A DNA stretch of 7,922 nt from an uncultured Lachnospiraceae bacterium (GTDB lineage: Bacteria; Bacillota_A; Clostridia; Lachnospirales; Lachnospiraceae). Numbering within the stretch: position 1 is the first letter of the stretch; each line of letters opens with the position of its first letter. The notes under the pieces were generated by a model, which worked only from the letters and a program-made list of their open reading frames with translations, was not told where the DNA came from and did no database searches. Made by a program: the position numbers and the translations under genes. The stretch spans positions 1 to 7,922 of the forward strand of contig CADCIU010000078.1 in assembly GCA_902801585.1 (NCBI GenBank). Direction: 5' to 3'. Shown here piece by piece: positions 1 to 6,550 of the stretch.

Positions 1-1685
1 AGGACGAAAATCTCGCCGCCCTTGGCATAAGTGCCAGCCAGAAGCACGAGGCTTACCGCCTCGGGAATGGTCATGAAATAGCGGATGATCTCGGGGTGGG
101 TGACCTTGACCGGTCCGCCGTTCTCGATCATCTTCTTGAAGAGCGGGATGACCGAGCCGTTGCTGCCCAGCACGTTTCCGAAGCGTACGGCAACAAACTC
201 TGTCTTCACGTTGCGGAAGACCTCGCCCGTGCCGTCCTTGTCGGCGTTCTCAATGCCCGAGTGGGTAAAGAGCTGGGGAATCTCGTTGGCCTTGCCCGCC
301 TTGATCTTGGAGTCAAAGCTCTGAATGATCATCTCGCACAGGCGCTTGGAGGCACCCATGATGTTGGTGGGGTTAACTGCCTTGTCCGTGGAGATCAGGA
401 CGAAGCGCTCGCAGCCGTGGACCATGGCGGCATAAGCCGTCTTATAAGTTCCGATGGCATTGTTCTTGATCGCCTCGTTGGGGCTGTCCTCCATCAGCGG
501 AACGTGCTTGTGAGCCGCCGCGTGGTAGACGATCTGCGGCCTGTACTGCTCAAAGACATCGAAGATCTTGCGGCTGTCGCGCACGGAACCGATCAGGACC
601 TCCAGGTTGAGGTCGGGATATTTCTCCCGCAGTTCCATCTGGATGTCGTAAGCGTTGTTTTCATAGATGTCAAAAATCACCAGCTGCGCAGGATTATGGG
701 CCGCGATCTGTCTGCAGAGCTCGCTTCCGATGGAGCCGCCGCCTCCCGTCACCAGAACGCGCTTGCCGTTGATGAACTCAAAGACTTCCTTCATGTCGGC
801 CTTGATGGGCTCTCTGCCCAGCAGGTCCTCCACGGAGACCTTCTTCATCTTGCTCACCGTGATCTCGCCGCTCACCAGCTGATACATGCCGGGCAGGTTC
901 TTGAGCTCGCAGTTGGTCTCCTTGCAGATATTCAGGATATCCCTTCTCTGCTCCGCCGTTGCGCTGGGCATCGCCAGATAGATCTTCTGGATCCTGTACT
1001 TCTCAACATATTCCAAAATAGTGTCTCTTCCGCCCACGATCGGCACACCGTCAATGTAGCGTCCCCACTTGTTGGGATCGTCGTCGATGACACAGCAGAC
1101 CTTGTCGTTGAGTTCCTTGGAGCGCTTGATATCAACGATCAGGCTCTGGCCGGCGTTACCGGCACCGATCACCATGACGCGGCCCTTCTCATCCTCTTTT
1201 CGCTGACTGCTCATAAGGATATAGAAGCGGTAAGAGAACCGGATGATCGCCATCGCCACAAACTGCAGCGTGATACCGATCATATAGTAAGAGATCGGCA
1301 TGCGGTTGAAAATGAGTGTGATCCCCACCGTATGGAAAACACCGGTTATGATCGTCGCGAGGATCAGGTGCATCAGCTCCGAATAACTCGCATACTTCCA
1401 AAGGCTCCTGTAAAGCCTGAGCACCCAGAACACGACAAGGCAGAACACCGTATAGATCGGCACGAATCTCATCCACGCGTGCAGGAATTCATGCCTGATC
1501 AGCGAAAACTTGCAGTCATACCTGAGCCACAGGGCCAGAAAATAAGAAAGATTGATCGCAATAATATCATATATGCTCAAAAGAACAGCAACCGTGCGCC
1601 AGTGCCCTCTCAGCAAAGTCGCATGCACTTTCTGCTCGCTGTTTTCCTGTTCAGTTTGCTTTTCGTTCAACAACTTGTCTTCCAT
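1..1685 (-). CDS. UDP-sugar 4,6-dehydratase, large membrane-bound type (WbpM/PglF/CapD family), 3' end cut by window
   Basis: This enzyme probably converts a UDP-N-acetylhexosamine to its 4-keto-6-deoxy form at the inner face of the membrane, the first step to modified amino sugars for surface glycans. The visible 561 residues contain about four membrane segments (roughly 33-53, 74-90, 104-125 and 133-150). A first Rossmann-like domain follows, with GAGNAG at 174-179, and then the catalytic SDR domain with GGGGSIGS at 314-321. The catalytic region has S432-T433-D434-K435, then M443 and K447. This is the Ser-Met-Lys arrangement known from the large WbpM-type enzymes, in place of Ser-Tyr-Lys. 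RFGNVLGSNGSV (501-512) is also diagnostic. An extra stretch of about 30 residues lies near 458-492. The ATG at 1685 has AGGGAG ten bases upstream. The family is usually about 600-650 residues, so the C-terminus is missing. The family is clear; the exact sugar substrate is inferred. Confidence 0.93.
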   Translation of the reverse strand, partial: MEDKLLNEKQTEQENSEQKVHATLLRGHWRTVAVLLSIYDIIAINLSYFLALWLRYDCKFSLIRHEFLHAWMRFVPIYTVFCLVVFWVLRLYRSLWKYASYSELMHLILATIITGVFHTVGITLIFNRMPISYYMIGITLQFVAMAIIRFSYRFYILMSSQRKEDEKGRVMVIGAGNAGQSLIVDIKRSKELNDKVCCVIDDDPNKWGRYIDGVPIVGGRDTILEYVEKYRIQKIYLAMPSATAEQRRDILNICKETNCELKNLPGMYQLVSGEITVSKMKKVSVEDLLGREPIKADMKEVFEFINGKRVLVTGGGGSIGSELCRQIAAHNPAQLVIFDIYENNAYDIQMELREKYPDLNLEVLIGSVRDSRKIFDVFEQYRPQIVYHAAAHKHVPLMEDSPNEAIKNNAIGTYKTAYAAMVHGCERFVLISTDKAVNPTNIMGASKRLCEMIIQSFDSKIKAGKANEIPQLFTHSGIENADKDGTGEVFRNVKTEFVAVRFGNVLGSNGSVIPLFKKMIENGGPVKVTHPEIIRYFMTIPEAVSLVLLAGTYAKGGEIFV

Positions 1686-1695
1686 TGTGTCATTA

Positions 1696-1701
1696 CTCCC
1701 T
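1696..1701 (-). promoter_or_regulatory. Ribosome binding site of the dehydratase gene
   Basis: AGGGAG on the minus strand lies 10 bases upstream of the ATG at 1685. It supports that start over the out-of-frame ATG at 1693-1691, which is too close to the Shine-Dalgarno sequence and opens a different frame. Confidence 0.7.
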
Positions 1702-1724
1702 AAAAACTGCTTTTCTACTATTGT

Positions 1725-1754
1725 ATTGTATCAGCGGTTTTTTTGCCACCAAAA
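1725..1754 (-). promoter_or_regulatory. Candidate extended -10 promoter for the dehydratase gene
   Basis: On the minus strand the -10 box TACAAT (1725-1730) is preceded by TG and one base (TGATACAAT, 1725-1733), the extended -10 pattern. A weak -35, TTTTGG (1749-1754), sits 18 bases upstream. Transcription would start near 1718, leaving a leader of about 33 bases before the ATG. The site lies downstream of the inverted repeat that follows the previous gene, consistent with a separate transcription unit. This is pattern matching only. Confidence 0.45.
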
Positions 1755-1796
1755 CTTTAGTCAGAGAACAACTCGGCACTGCCCTGTCCGATAATC

Positions 1797-1828
1797 GAGG
1801 CAGATATCCTCTCAGAAATATCTGCCTC
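1797..1828 (-). terminator. Perfect 11-bp inverted repeat after the lic fusion gene, possible terminator without a U-tract
   Basis: GAGGCAGATAT (1797-1807) and ATATCTGCCTC (1818-1828) pair perfectly around a 10-base loop. The repeat begins 29 bases past the stop codon of the fusion gene, where a terminator is expected. On the minus strand the stem is followed by CGATTATCGG rather than a run of T, and the plus-strand side also lacks one. Classical intrinsic termination is therefore uncertain. It may instead protect the mRNA 3' end, assist Rho-independent release weakly, or bind a protein. Confidence 0.5.
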
Positions 1829-1857
1829 ATAATTGAGGAATCAGAAACCAATTGATT

Positions 1858-3609
1858 CTACATAAGTTCCTTCGCTGCTCGGTAGTAATCCTTAGCATAG
1901 CGGTACTGCCGGAGGCTGTACTCGCCGAACTCCACTCCCAGCCGGCGCTTATACTCGCACCAATTTGACCACAAAAGACCGCAAGTTGCAATGTAGAGAT
2001 AAATCTTGATCCGTGTCGGGCAGTCGCATGCCCCATCAAAATATATATCGATCAGCTGGTCACACTGCTGCCTGTTATAGAGGCTGTATATGCAGAACAT
2101 GGCAATATCTACATGCGGATCCTGCATTCCCGAGTACTCCCAGTCGATGAGCTGGAGCAACTCATCAGTCGCGCCGGGCGAATTGTAGAAAAGGAAATTA
2201 TCCGGCACCGCATCGATATGCGTCAGACACCAGTCCTTTTCTATTCCCTCAATGTAAGGGCGCATGCTGAACAGGTTTTCCTTGGTCTTTTTGTAATCTC
2301 GATAGACGGAGGGATAGCCGTTCCAAAGGGATTCGTAAAACTCGATCTGCTCGTAAATATCGAAAGTGTGCTCGACTTTGATCTGCATGGAATGGAACTT
2401 GCGAAGTTTTGCCATGCAGTGGCGAAGATCACTGATCTTCTCCGGATCGCATGTGCGGGCGTTGTCGATATATGCGGTGATCTTGTAGCCGGTCTCCGGA
2501 TCGATAAAGACCGGGTCGTCGCAGAGGCCTTTGCCACTTATGGCTCTGATGACCTCTGCTTCCTGGCTGTGGTTGATCAGCTGCTTAGTGTCTTCACTCG
2601 GGATGCGCATGATATATTTGGCTCCGCGTACTGAGAAAAGGAAGCTGTAGTTTGTCGTGCCCTTTTTCAGAGCGCTGATGTCCCTGATCTCGTCAGCGCG
2701 GCAATCCAGCGCCTTGCATATTGCCTCGATTGCATCGGATTTGAGGTAGTCCGAGTCGGAATCCAGGCTTCTGAGCTGCTCGTAAGTATTGATCTCAACG
2801 AAGCCTGTGGCGCTCACTGTTTTTGCCTGCAGGATCATGCGGTCCTTTCCGTAAAGGGCCTTCTCCCAGAATTCATCGTCGTTGGCAGGATCCTTGTCCA
2901 TCTCAGATAGTCTGGCGCGGAGAATGTCGGCCTCCGGCCTTGTAAGGTAGGCTATGCCGATCATCTCGTTTCCTGCTTTGTCACCGGCCTTGACCAACTC
3001 GCGCTTGCGGCTCACTCTTACGGGGCTGTCCTCATCCTCGCGATCACTGACCATATACCAGGAATAAAGCTCCACCGAAGAGTAGGGATTGGCGGCGCAC
3101 CAAATGTCACAGGGAATGATATAGGTGTTTCGGATCCGTTTCGCGGCTAGAGCCAGCGAGTGCAGATTATTGCGGGAGGCGTAGTCGCGGTTGATCACAA
3201 GGTCCACGCCATACTCGTCCATCAAATACTCGAAATTATCCTTCATGAATCCGGCGACGACCGTGATGTCCGTGATTCCTGCCTCGTGAAGTTGGCGGAT
3301 GGTGCGCTCGATCAGGGGTTCGCCGTTGACTTCAAGGAGTGCCTTGGGAGCAGACAGATTGATGGGCACCATGCGCATGCCAAAACCGGCTGCCAAAATA
3401 ATGGCGTTGCGGGGCGCTTTGTCTCGTATTTCCTGCCGGGCCTTCTCTGTCAGCTGCATGTCACTGTTCAGGTAGCCTTCCTGCGCCAACTGCCGGAGGG
3501 ATTTGTTGACCACTCCGATACTGAATCCGGCCGATTCAGCCAGCACTCTCTGGTTAATGAACGGTTCTTTATAGAGTTTCTTCAAAATGTCCGCTTCATA
3601 TATATTCAT
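1858..3609 (-). CDS. Trimodular winged-helix / LicC-like phosphocholine cytidylyltransferase / LicA-like choline kinase
   Basis: This 583-residue cytoplasmic protein appears to combine both activation steps of phosphocholine decoration: choline phosphorylation and transfer of phosphocholine to CTP to give CDP-choline. Residues 1-62 look like a winged helix-turn-helix (leucine- and alanine-rich helices, then QEGYLNSDMQLTEKA). Residues 66 to about 295 are a sugar-phosphate-type nucleotidyltransferase with LAAGFGMRM (72-80), P88-K89 and a stretch resembling pneumococcal LicC (INRDYASRNNLHSL, 139-152). Residues from about 300 on are an aminoglycoside/choline-kinase fold with H464-I-D466, N471 and IDWEYSG (488-494). 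Start: ATG at 3609 with GGGAG seven bases upstream. The gene is a single unit between two hairpins, downstream of the Wzz operon, whose first visible gene is LicD-like. LicC-LicA fusions are known in treponemes; the extra DNA-binding domain suggests autoregulation (inference). Choline is the best substrate guess, not proven. Confidence 0.9.
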   Translation of the reverse strand: MNIYEADILKKLYKEPFINQRVLAESAGFSIGVVNKSLRQLAQEGYLNSDMQLTEKARQEIRDKAPRNAIILAAGFGMRMVPINLSAPKALLEVNGEPLIERTIRQLHEAGITDITVVAGFMKDNFEYLMDEYGVDLVINRDYASRNNLHSLALAAKRIRNTYIIPCDIWCAANPYSSVELYSWYMVSDREDEDSPVRVSRKRELVKAGDKAGNEMIGIAYLTRPEADILRARLSEMDKDPANDDEFWEKALYGKDRMILQAKTVSATGFVEINTYEQLRSLDSDSDYLKSDAIEAICKALDCRADEIRDISALKKGTTNYSFLFSVRGAKYIMRIPSEDTKQLINHSQEAEVIRAISGKGLCDDPVFIDPETGYKITAYIDNARTCDPEKISDLRHCMAKLRKFHSMQIKVEHTFDIYEQIEFYESLWNGYPSVYRDYKKTKENLFSMRPYIEGIEKDWCLTHIDAVPDNFLFYNSPGATDELLQLIDWEYSGMQDPHVDIAMFCIYSLYNRQQCDQLIDIYFDGACDCPTRIKIYLYIATCGLLWSNWCEYKRRLGVEFGEYSLRQYRYAKDYYRAAKELM

Positions 3610-3613
3610 GAAC

Positions 3614-3676
3614 TATCTCCCATTGAAATTTCGTGAACATGTGTCTATAAATAAAGGGGATGGAGATACCATCCCC
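3614..3676 (-). promoter_or_regulatory. Possible leader regulatory element (terminator hairpin versus Shine-Dalgarno pairing)
   Basis: The Shine-Dalgarno region of the fusion gene reads ATGGGAGATA on the minus strand (3614-3623). The loop and start of the 3' arm of the upstream hairpin read TATCTCCAT (3660-3668). TATCTCC pairs perfectly with GGAGATA, and CAT/ATG extends the pairing past one bulged G. The hairpin and the Shine-Dalgarno pairing use shared bases, so they could compete. The complementarity is seen directly; a regulatory role is inference. Confidence 0.35.
3652..3676 (-). terminator. Intrinsic terminator after the Wzz operon, or attenuator in the fusion gene's leader
   Basis: On the minus strand, GGGGATGG (3669-3676) pairs perfectly with CCATCCCC (3656-3663) around the 5-base loop TATCT, then comes TTTATTTATAG. 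The GC-rich stem and interrupted T-run fit a moderate intrinsic terminator 66 bases past the stop codon of the second Wzz-kinase gene. A promoter candidate for the next gene lies upstream of it, so the hairpin would also be in that gene's leader. Confidence 0.75.
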
Positions 3677-3711
3677 AGGTCCACTACTCATATAAACGCT
3701 TATATTTGTGT

Positions 3712-3740
3712 ATGATACAACACTTCAATTCGTTTTTCAA
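3712..3740 (-). promoter_or_regulatory. Candidate sigma-70/sigma-A promoter for the winged-helix/LicC/LicA gene
   Basis: On the minus strand, TTGAAA (3735-3740) and TATCAT (3712-3717) are separated by 17 bases, each matching five of six consensus positions. A second, overlapping candidate (TTGAAG, 18 bases, TATAAG) lies a few bases downstream. Transcription would start near 3705, giving a leader of about 95 bases that contains the hairpin at 3656-3676. The -35 begins only two bases past the stop codon of the preceding gene. Confidence 0.55.
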
Positions 3741-3741
3741 T

Positions 3742-5136
3742 CTAAATCGAGTTCAGAATACTGCCAAGCTCCCTGCATCCGGCGTCCGTGACTGCTGCCG
3801 CGCCCTTGCGAAGGGCACTTGCATCCGCGCGGTTTTCCCTGACCACATAGACGTAACCGTCACAATGGTGTGCGATCAGCGCGCTGTCAGCTATGGAAGC
3901 GCTGGCAGGAGCATCGATGACGATATAATCGAACTGCTCTCTGAGATTGCGGAAAAGCTGTTCCGCCGCAGGGCTGCTCCATAAAGTCGAGGGAACCGCG
4001 CCCGCGCTAGAGGGGGCACCGGGAATCACCTTCAGATTACTGTTCTTATCATAGGACACCATCGCCGCTTCCGGTCTGCAGCTACCCGCCAGGACATCCG
4101 CTAAACCTTTTCCGGCTTCAGGCGCCGCCTGGGGCATGCCCAGAGCCACGAGGACAGAAGGATTCCGAAGATTTCCGTCGACCAGCAGCACTTTGCTCCC
4201 GTGGCTTGCGAGGCTGACAGCAAGGTTTGCCGCAGCTGTGGTCTTTCCCTCGGAGCTCAATGCACTGGTGATGAGGATCGTCTTTACGCCATTCTCCTCC
4301 GCTTCGCGCTCGATGCGGCGGCGGATGGTTCTCACGGAACCGACAAGTTCTGTGGACGCTCCTTCCGCGTCAATGTTGGCAGATTGCGCAGAACCGCCGT
4401 GCGCGCCGATACCAAACAATCCGCTCTTCGCGCGGGGAAGGGTCCCCAGAAACTCCATTCCGAGTATTCTGGTCACGTCGTTCGCATTCTCGGCCGTCCT
4501 GTCGATGACACACTCAACCGCAAGACAGATCAGGATGAGGATAAGGATCACGAAGATTCCTGTCATAGCTGCTTTCCTTGCGGGAGAGCTGTTGGTCGGA
4601 CGCGTGGGAACGCCGCTCTCACTGATCACCTCAAGATCCAGCTCGCCGAGGGCCGGTGCGATGAAGCCAGGGAACACGCGGTAGATGGACTGGATCGTGT
4701 CGTAAGCCAGCTGCGGATCGCTCGCATTTACGGTCATATTGACCACGTTTACGCTCTCTTCTTCCGTTGCGCTGATCCTTACGTTGAAATCCGGGCTGTT
4801 CGAGTATCCCAGGTCGTCCATGATGCGGTACTTCATGCCGTCGCTCATGATGATCTGGGGGACCATCTTGCTGAACTTGTATATGACGTTGTTCTTGTCA
4901 TATCCGGTGGTGTATTTCGCGTTCGAATTTCTGTTTACTGTAAAAGCTGATGTGGCGGCATAGTTGGGCGTATAGGTATATTTTGCCCACATGAAGCAGG
5001 CAGCTCCAACCAGCAGGACCAGGGCAATATAGAAGACGGCCCTGCGCTTAAGCCTTTTCCACATCTGTCCGAGCAGCCTGAACAGATTGATCCTGATCTC
5101 GTCATTATTGTCGATGTCTTTGGTATTATCCCACAT
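3742..5136 (-). CDS. Wzz-like polysaccharide co-polymerase fused to BY-kinase-type ATPase domain (second paralogue)
   Basis: This inner-membrane protein of 464 residues probably governs chain length or export of a surface polysaccharide. It has a membrane segment at about 32-50, an extracytoplasmic Wzz-like domain, a proline-containing stretch (VPTRPTNSSP, 176-185), a second membrane segment at about 190-211, and a cytoplasmic ParA/MinD-like ATPase domain. Walker A is intact (SSEGKTT, 294-300). Walker A' reads VDGNLR (319-324), with Asn where the family usually has the second Asp. Walker B reads IVIDAPA (405-411) and lacks the usual final Pro. The oligomerisation motif is GxxRxxR (266-272). 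The protein stops right after the last core strand (LGSILNSI) with no tyrosine cluster. The ATG at 5136 overlaps the preceding gene by 11 bp, so the two are probably translationally coupled. Kinase activity is doubtful. Confidence 0.9.
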   Translation of the reverse strand: MWDNTKDIDNNDEIRINLFRLLGQMWKRLKRRAVFYIALVLLVGAACFMWAKYTYTPNYAATSAFTVNRNSNAKYTTGYDKNNVIYKFSKMVPQIIMSDGMKYRIMDDLGYSNSPDFNVRISATEEESVNVVNMTVNASDPQLAYDTIQSIYRVFPGFIAPALGELDLEVISESGVPTRPTNSSPARKAAMTGIFVILILILICLAVECVIDRTAENANDVTRILGMEFLGTLPRAKSGLFGIGAHGGSAQSANIDAEGASTELVGSVRTIRRRIEREAEENGVKTILITSALSSEGKTTAAANLAVSLASHGSKVLLVDGNLRNPSVLVALGMPQAAPEAGKGLADVLAGSCRPEAAMVSYDKNSNLKVIPGAPSSAGAVPSTLWSSPAAEQLFRNLREQFDYIVIDAPASASIADSALIAHHCDGYVYVVRENRADASALRKGAAAVTDAGCRELGSILNSI

Positions 5137-6550
5137 AAAGACCTCCCCTTGCGCGAGCCGCGTCGGCAGTGATCTCCGTCCTGCGGGCACCGTTGAAGAC
5201 GCATCCGAGGACAGGACCGCCGCTGCTCAGCAGTTTGGCGGCATTGGTGATGTCTGATACTTCCGCGAAGTTCTCCCGGACGACGACCACAGAGGCGTCT
5301 GTCATGGAAGCGAGCTCCTCAGCGTCGGAGACGACAGCCGTTGAGGTCGTATCCACGATGACGAAATCCGCCTTTTCGCTGAGGTCGGCCAGAAGCTTTC
5401 TGATCTGCGCCGCGTATTTGTCCAGTGATAAAGGCGCGGCTTTCAGGTTCAAGACCGCCGAGAGCTCCGTCCCGGGAACTTTACAGAGAAGGCTGCTGAG
5501 CGCGTCCGAGGAGGTGCCCTTCGAAAACGCGGCGCCTTCAAGATACTCCTCTAACTCTGTGAACTGCGCGTCCTGCATATTCAATATTTTGGCCAGAGAA
5601 GGATTCTGGAACTCCATATCCGCCAGGATCACTTTGCGGTTCATTTGGGACATAGCCAGCGCGATGTTGGCCGCTGTGGTCGATTTGCCCTCGCCTTCCG
5701 CTGCGCTCGAGACGAGCAGGATCTTCTGTCCCTCGCGGGTCATGTCGTTCATAAGGCGGATCGCCAGGCTGCGGATTTCCTCCGCGTATCCGGGAGTTAC
5801 GGCATGATTCGTGATCAGAAGACCGTCTTTCCTTCTCTTCTCTTCCGGAACCACGGCGAGCGCTCTCATTCCCACTTTGGGGATCACTTCCGTGCTGTTG
5901 CGGACGGTATACCTCGAGGAGGAGTACCAGGCCAGGAGCGTGCAGAGCAGAAGGAATACCAATACACCCGAAAAGAGCGACAGCTTCACGTTCCTGCCCG
6001 CGTTTACGGCTGTCTCAAGGACTTTGGGCTCCTGGACCACGATGATCCTGAGTCCGCCGATCAGGTTGTCCTGCTGTTTCTGAAGGACTCTGATCAGGGC
6101 TTCGTTCTCTCTGAGGGAGGCCTCCGGAGAAGACGCTGTAACATTAAGTGCCAGGAAATTGCCCTCGCCAAGGGAATCCGCGCTGATGCTGCCCTGTTTC
6201 CTGTAGTCGCCGAGTTCAGCGGAGATCAGGGCGTTCAGGTCGCCCTGGGTTATGATCTTCTTGAGGAAGCCTGCGCTCTCGCCGGAGCTCTTCATTACGT
6301 TATAGAGGTCCTTGGTCGTGACGTTGTTGACAGTGGAATCCTCGTTGATATTTCTTATAGCTACAGTGGACGTTGTCTTGTAGACGGGCTTTCTAGAAGA
6401 GGCAAGCAGGACAAAAGACAGCAAAACGGCCGCCGCGCTTAAGAGCACGATGGAAAGCCACTGGGCCGCAATATCTCTCAGCACACTGTGCAGGTCCAGT
6501 CTGTATTCCTCTGCGGGGATATGACTGGCTGCGGTGTTGTTCTCATGCAT
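5126..6550 (-). CDS. Wzz-like polysaccharide co-polymerase fused to BY-kinase-type ATPase domain (first paralogue)
   Basis: A 474-residue membrane protein with the same plan as its downstream neighbour: membrane segment about 31-50, extracytoplasmic Wzz-like region with helical stretch (about 140-165), membrane segment about 188-209, then a ParA-like ATPase domain. Walker A is good (AAEGEGKST, 283-291). Walker A' is LADMEFQ (309-315), with Glu for the second Asp and Gln for the usual Arg. Walker B is VIVDTTS (397-403), without the family's Pro pair. The oligomerisation motif starts E257-x-x-R260 but has Ala at 263. The C-terminus carries only one Tyr (472), not a tyrosine cluster. Start: ATG at 6550, directly after the stop codon of the upstream gene, with AAGGAGG ten bases upstream. 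It may be a structural partner rather than an active tyrosine kinase (inference). Family assignment is secure; phosphorylation activity is not. Confidence 0.9.
   Translation of the reverse strand: MHENNTAASHIPAEEYRLDLHSVLRDIAAQWLSIVLLSAAAVLLSFVLLASSRKPVYKTTSTVAIRNINEDSTVNNVTTKDLYNVMKSSGESAGFLKKIITQGDLNALISAELGDYRKQGSISADSLGEGNFLALNVTASSPEASLRENEALIRVLQKQQDNLIGGLRIIVVQEPKVLETAVNAGRNVKLSLFSGVLVFLLLCTLLAWYSSSRYTVRNSTEVIPKVGMRALAVVPEEKRRKDGLLITNHAVTPGYAEEIRSLAIRLMNDMTREGQKILLVSSAAEGEGKSTTAANIALAMSQMNRKVILADMEFQNPSLAKILNMQDAQFTELEEYLEGAAFSKGTSSDALSSLLCKVPGTELSAVLNLKAAPLSLDKYAAQIRKLLADLSEKADFVIVDTTSTAVVSDAEELASMTDASVVVVRENFAEVSDITNAAKLLSSGGPVLGCVFNGARRTEITADAARARGGLYVG
5137..5150 (-). promoter_or_regulatory. 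Ribosome binding site that fixes the start of the second Wzz-kinase gene
   Basis: AAGGGGAGG followed by TCTTT lies directly upstream of the ATG at 5136 on the minus strand, within the last codons of the preceding gene. It supports this start over an in-frame GTG at 5190, which would add 18 residues with no membrane-protein character. The overlap of start and upstream stop suggests translational coupling. Confidence 0.75.

Noticed and set aside
96..1703. Long plus-strand open frame of 535 codons opposite the dehydratase gene
   Set aside because: The minus strand carries an unmistakable WbpM-type protein over the whole stretch. The antisense translation has low-complexity His/Asp/Leu-rich composition, no family resemblance and no good ribosome binding site. 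It is a shadow of biased codon use.
3690..3705. AT-rich palindrome ATATAA-ACGC-TTATAT as an operator for the winged-helix domain
   Set aside because: Six-base A/T arms are expected by chance in promoter regions. There is no second copy in the window, so I do not call it, although it overlaps the expected transcription start of the fusion gene.
4201..4950. Plus-strand open frame opposite the second Wzz-kinase gene, and similar plus-strand frames at 5645-6442 and 6488-7222
   Set aside because: All are antisense to well-recognised minus-strand proteins, and their translations show no recognisable domain.
5137..5190. Upstream GTG start at 5190 for the second Wzz-kinase gene, adding 18 residues
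   Set aside because: The extra residues overlap deeply with the preceding gene. A strong GGGGAGG site sits right before the ATG at 5136, and the protein start MWDNTKDIDNND followed by a membrane helix is typical of the family.
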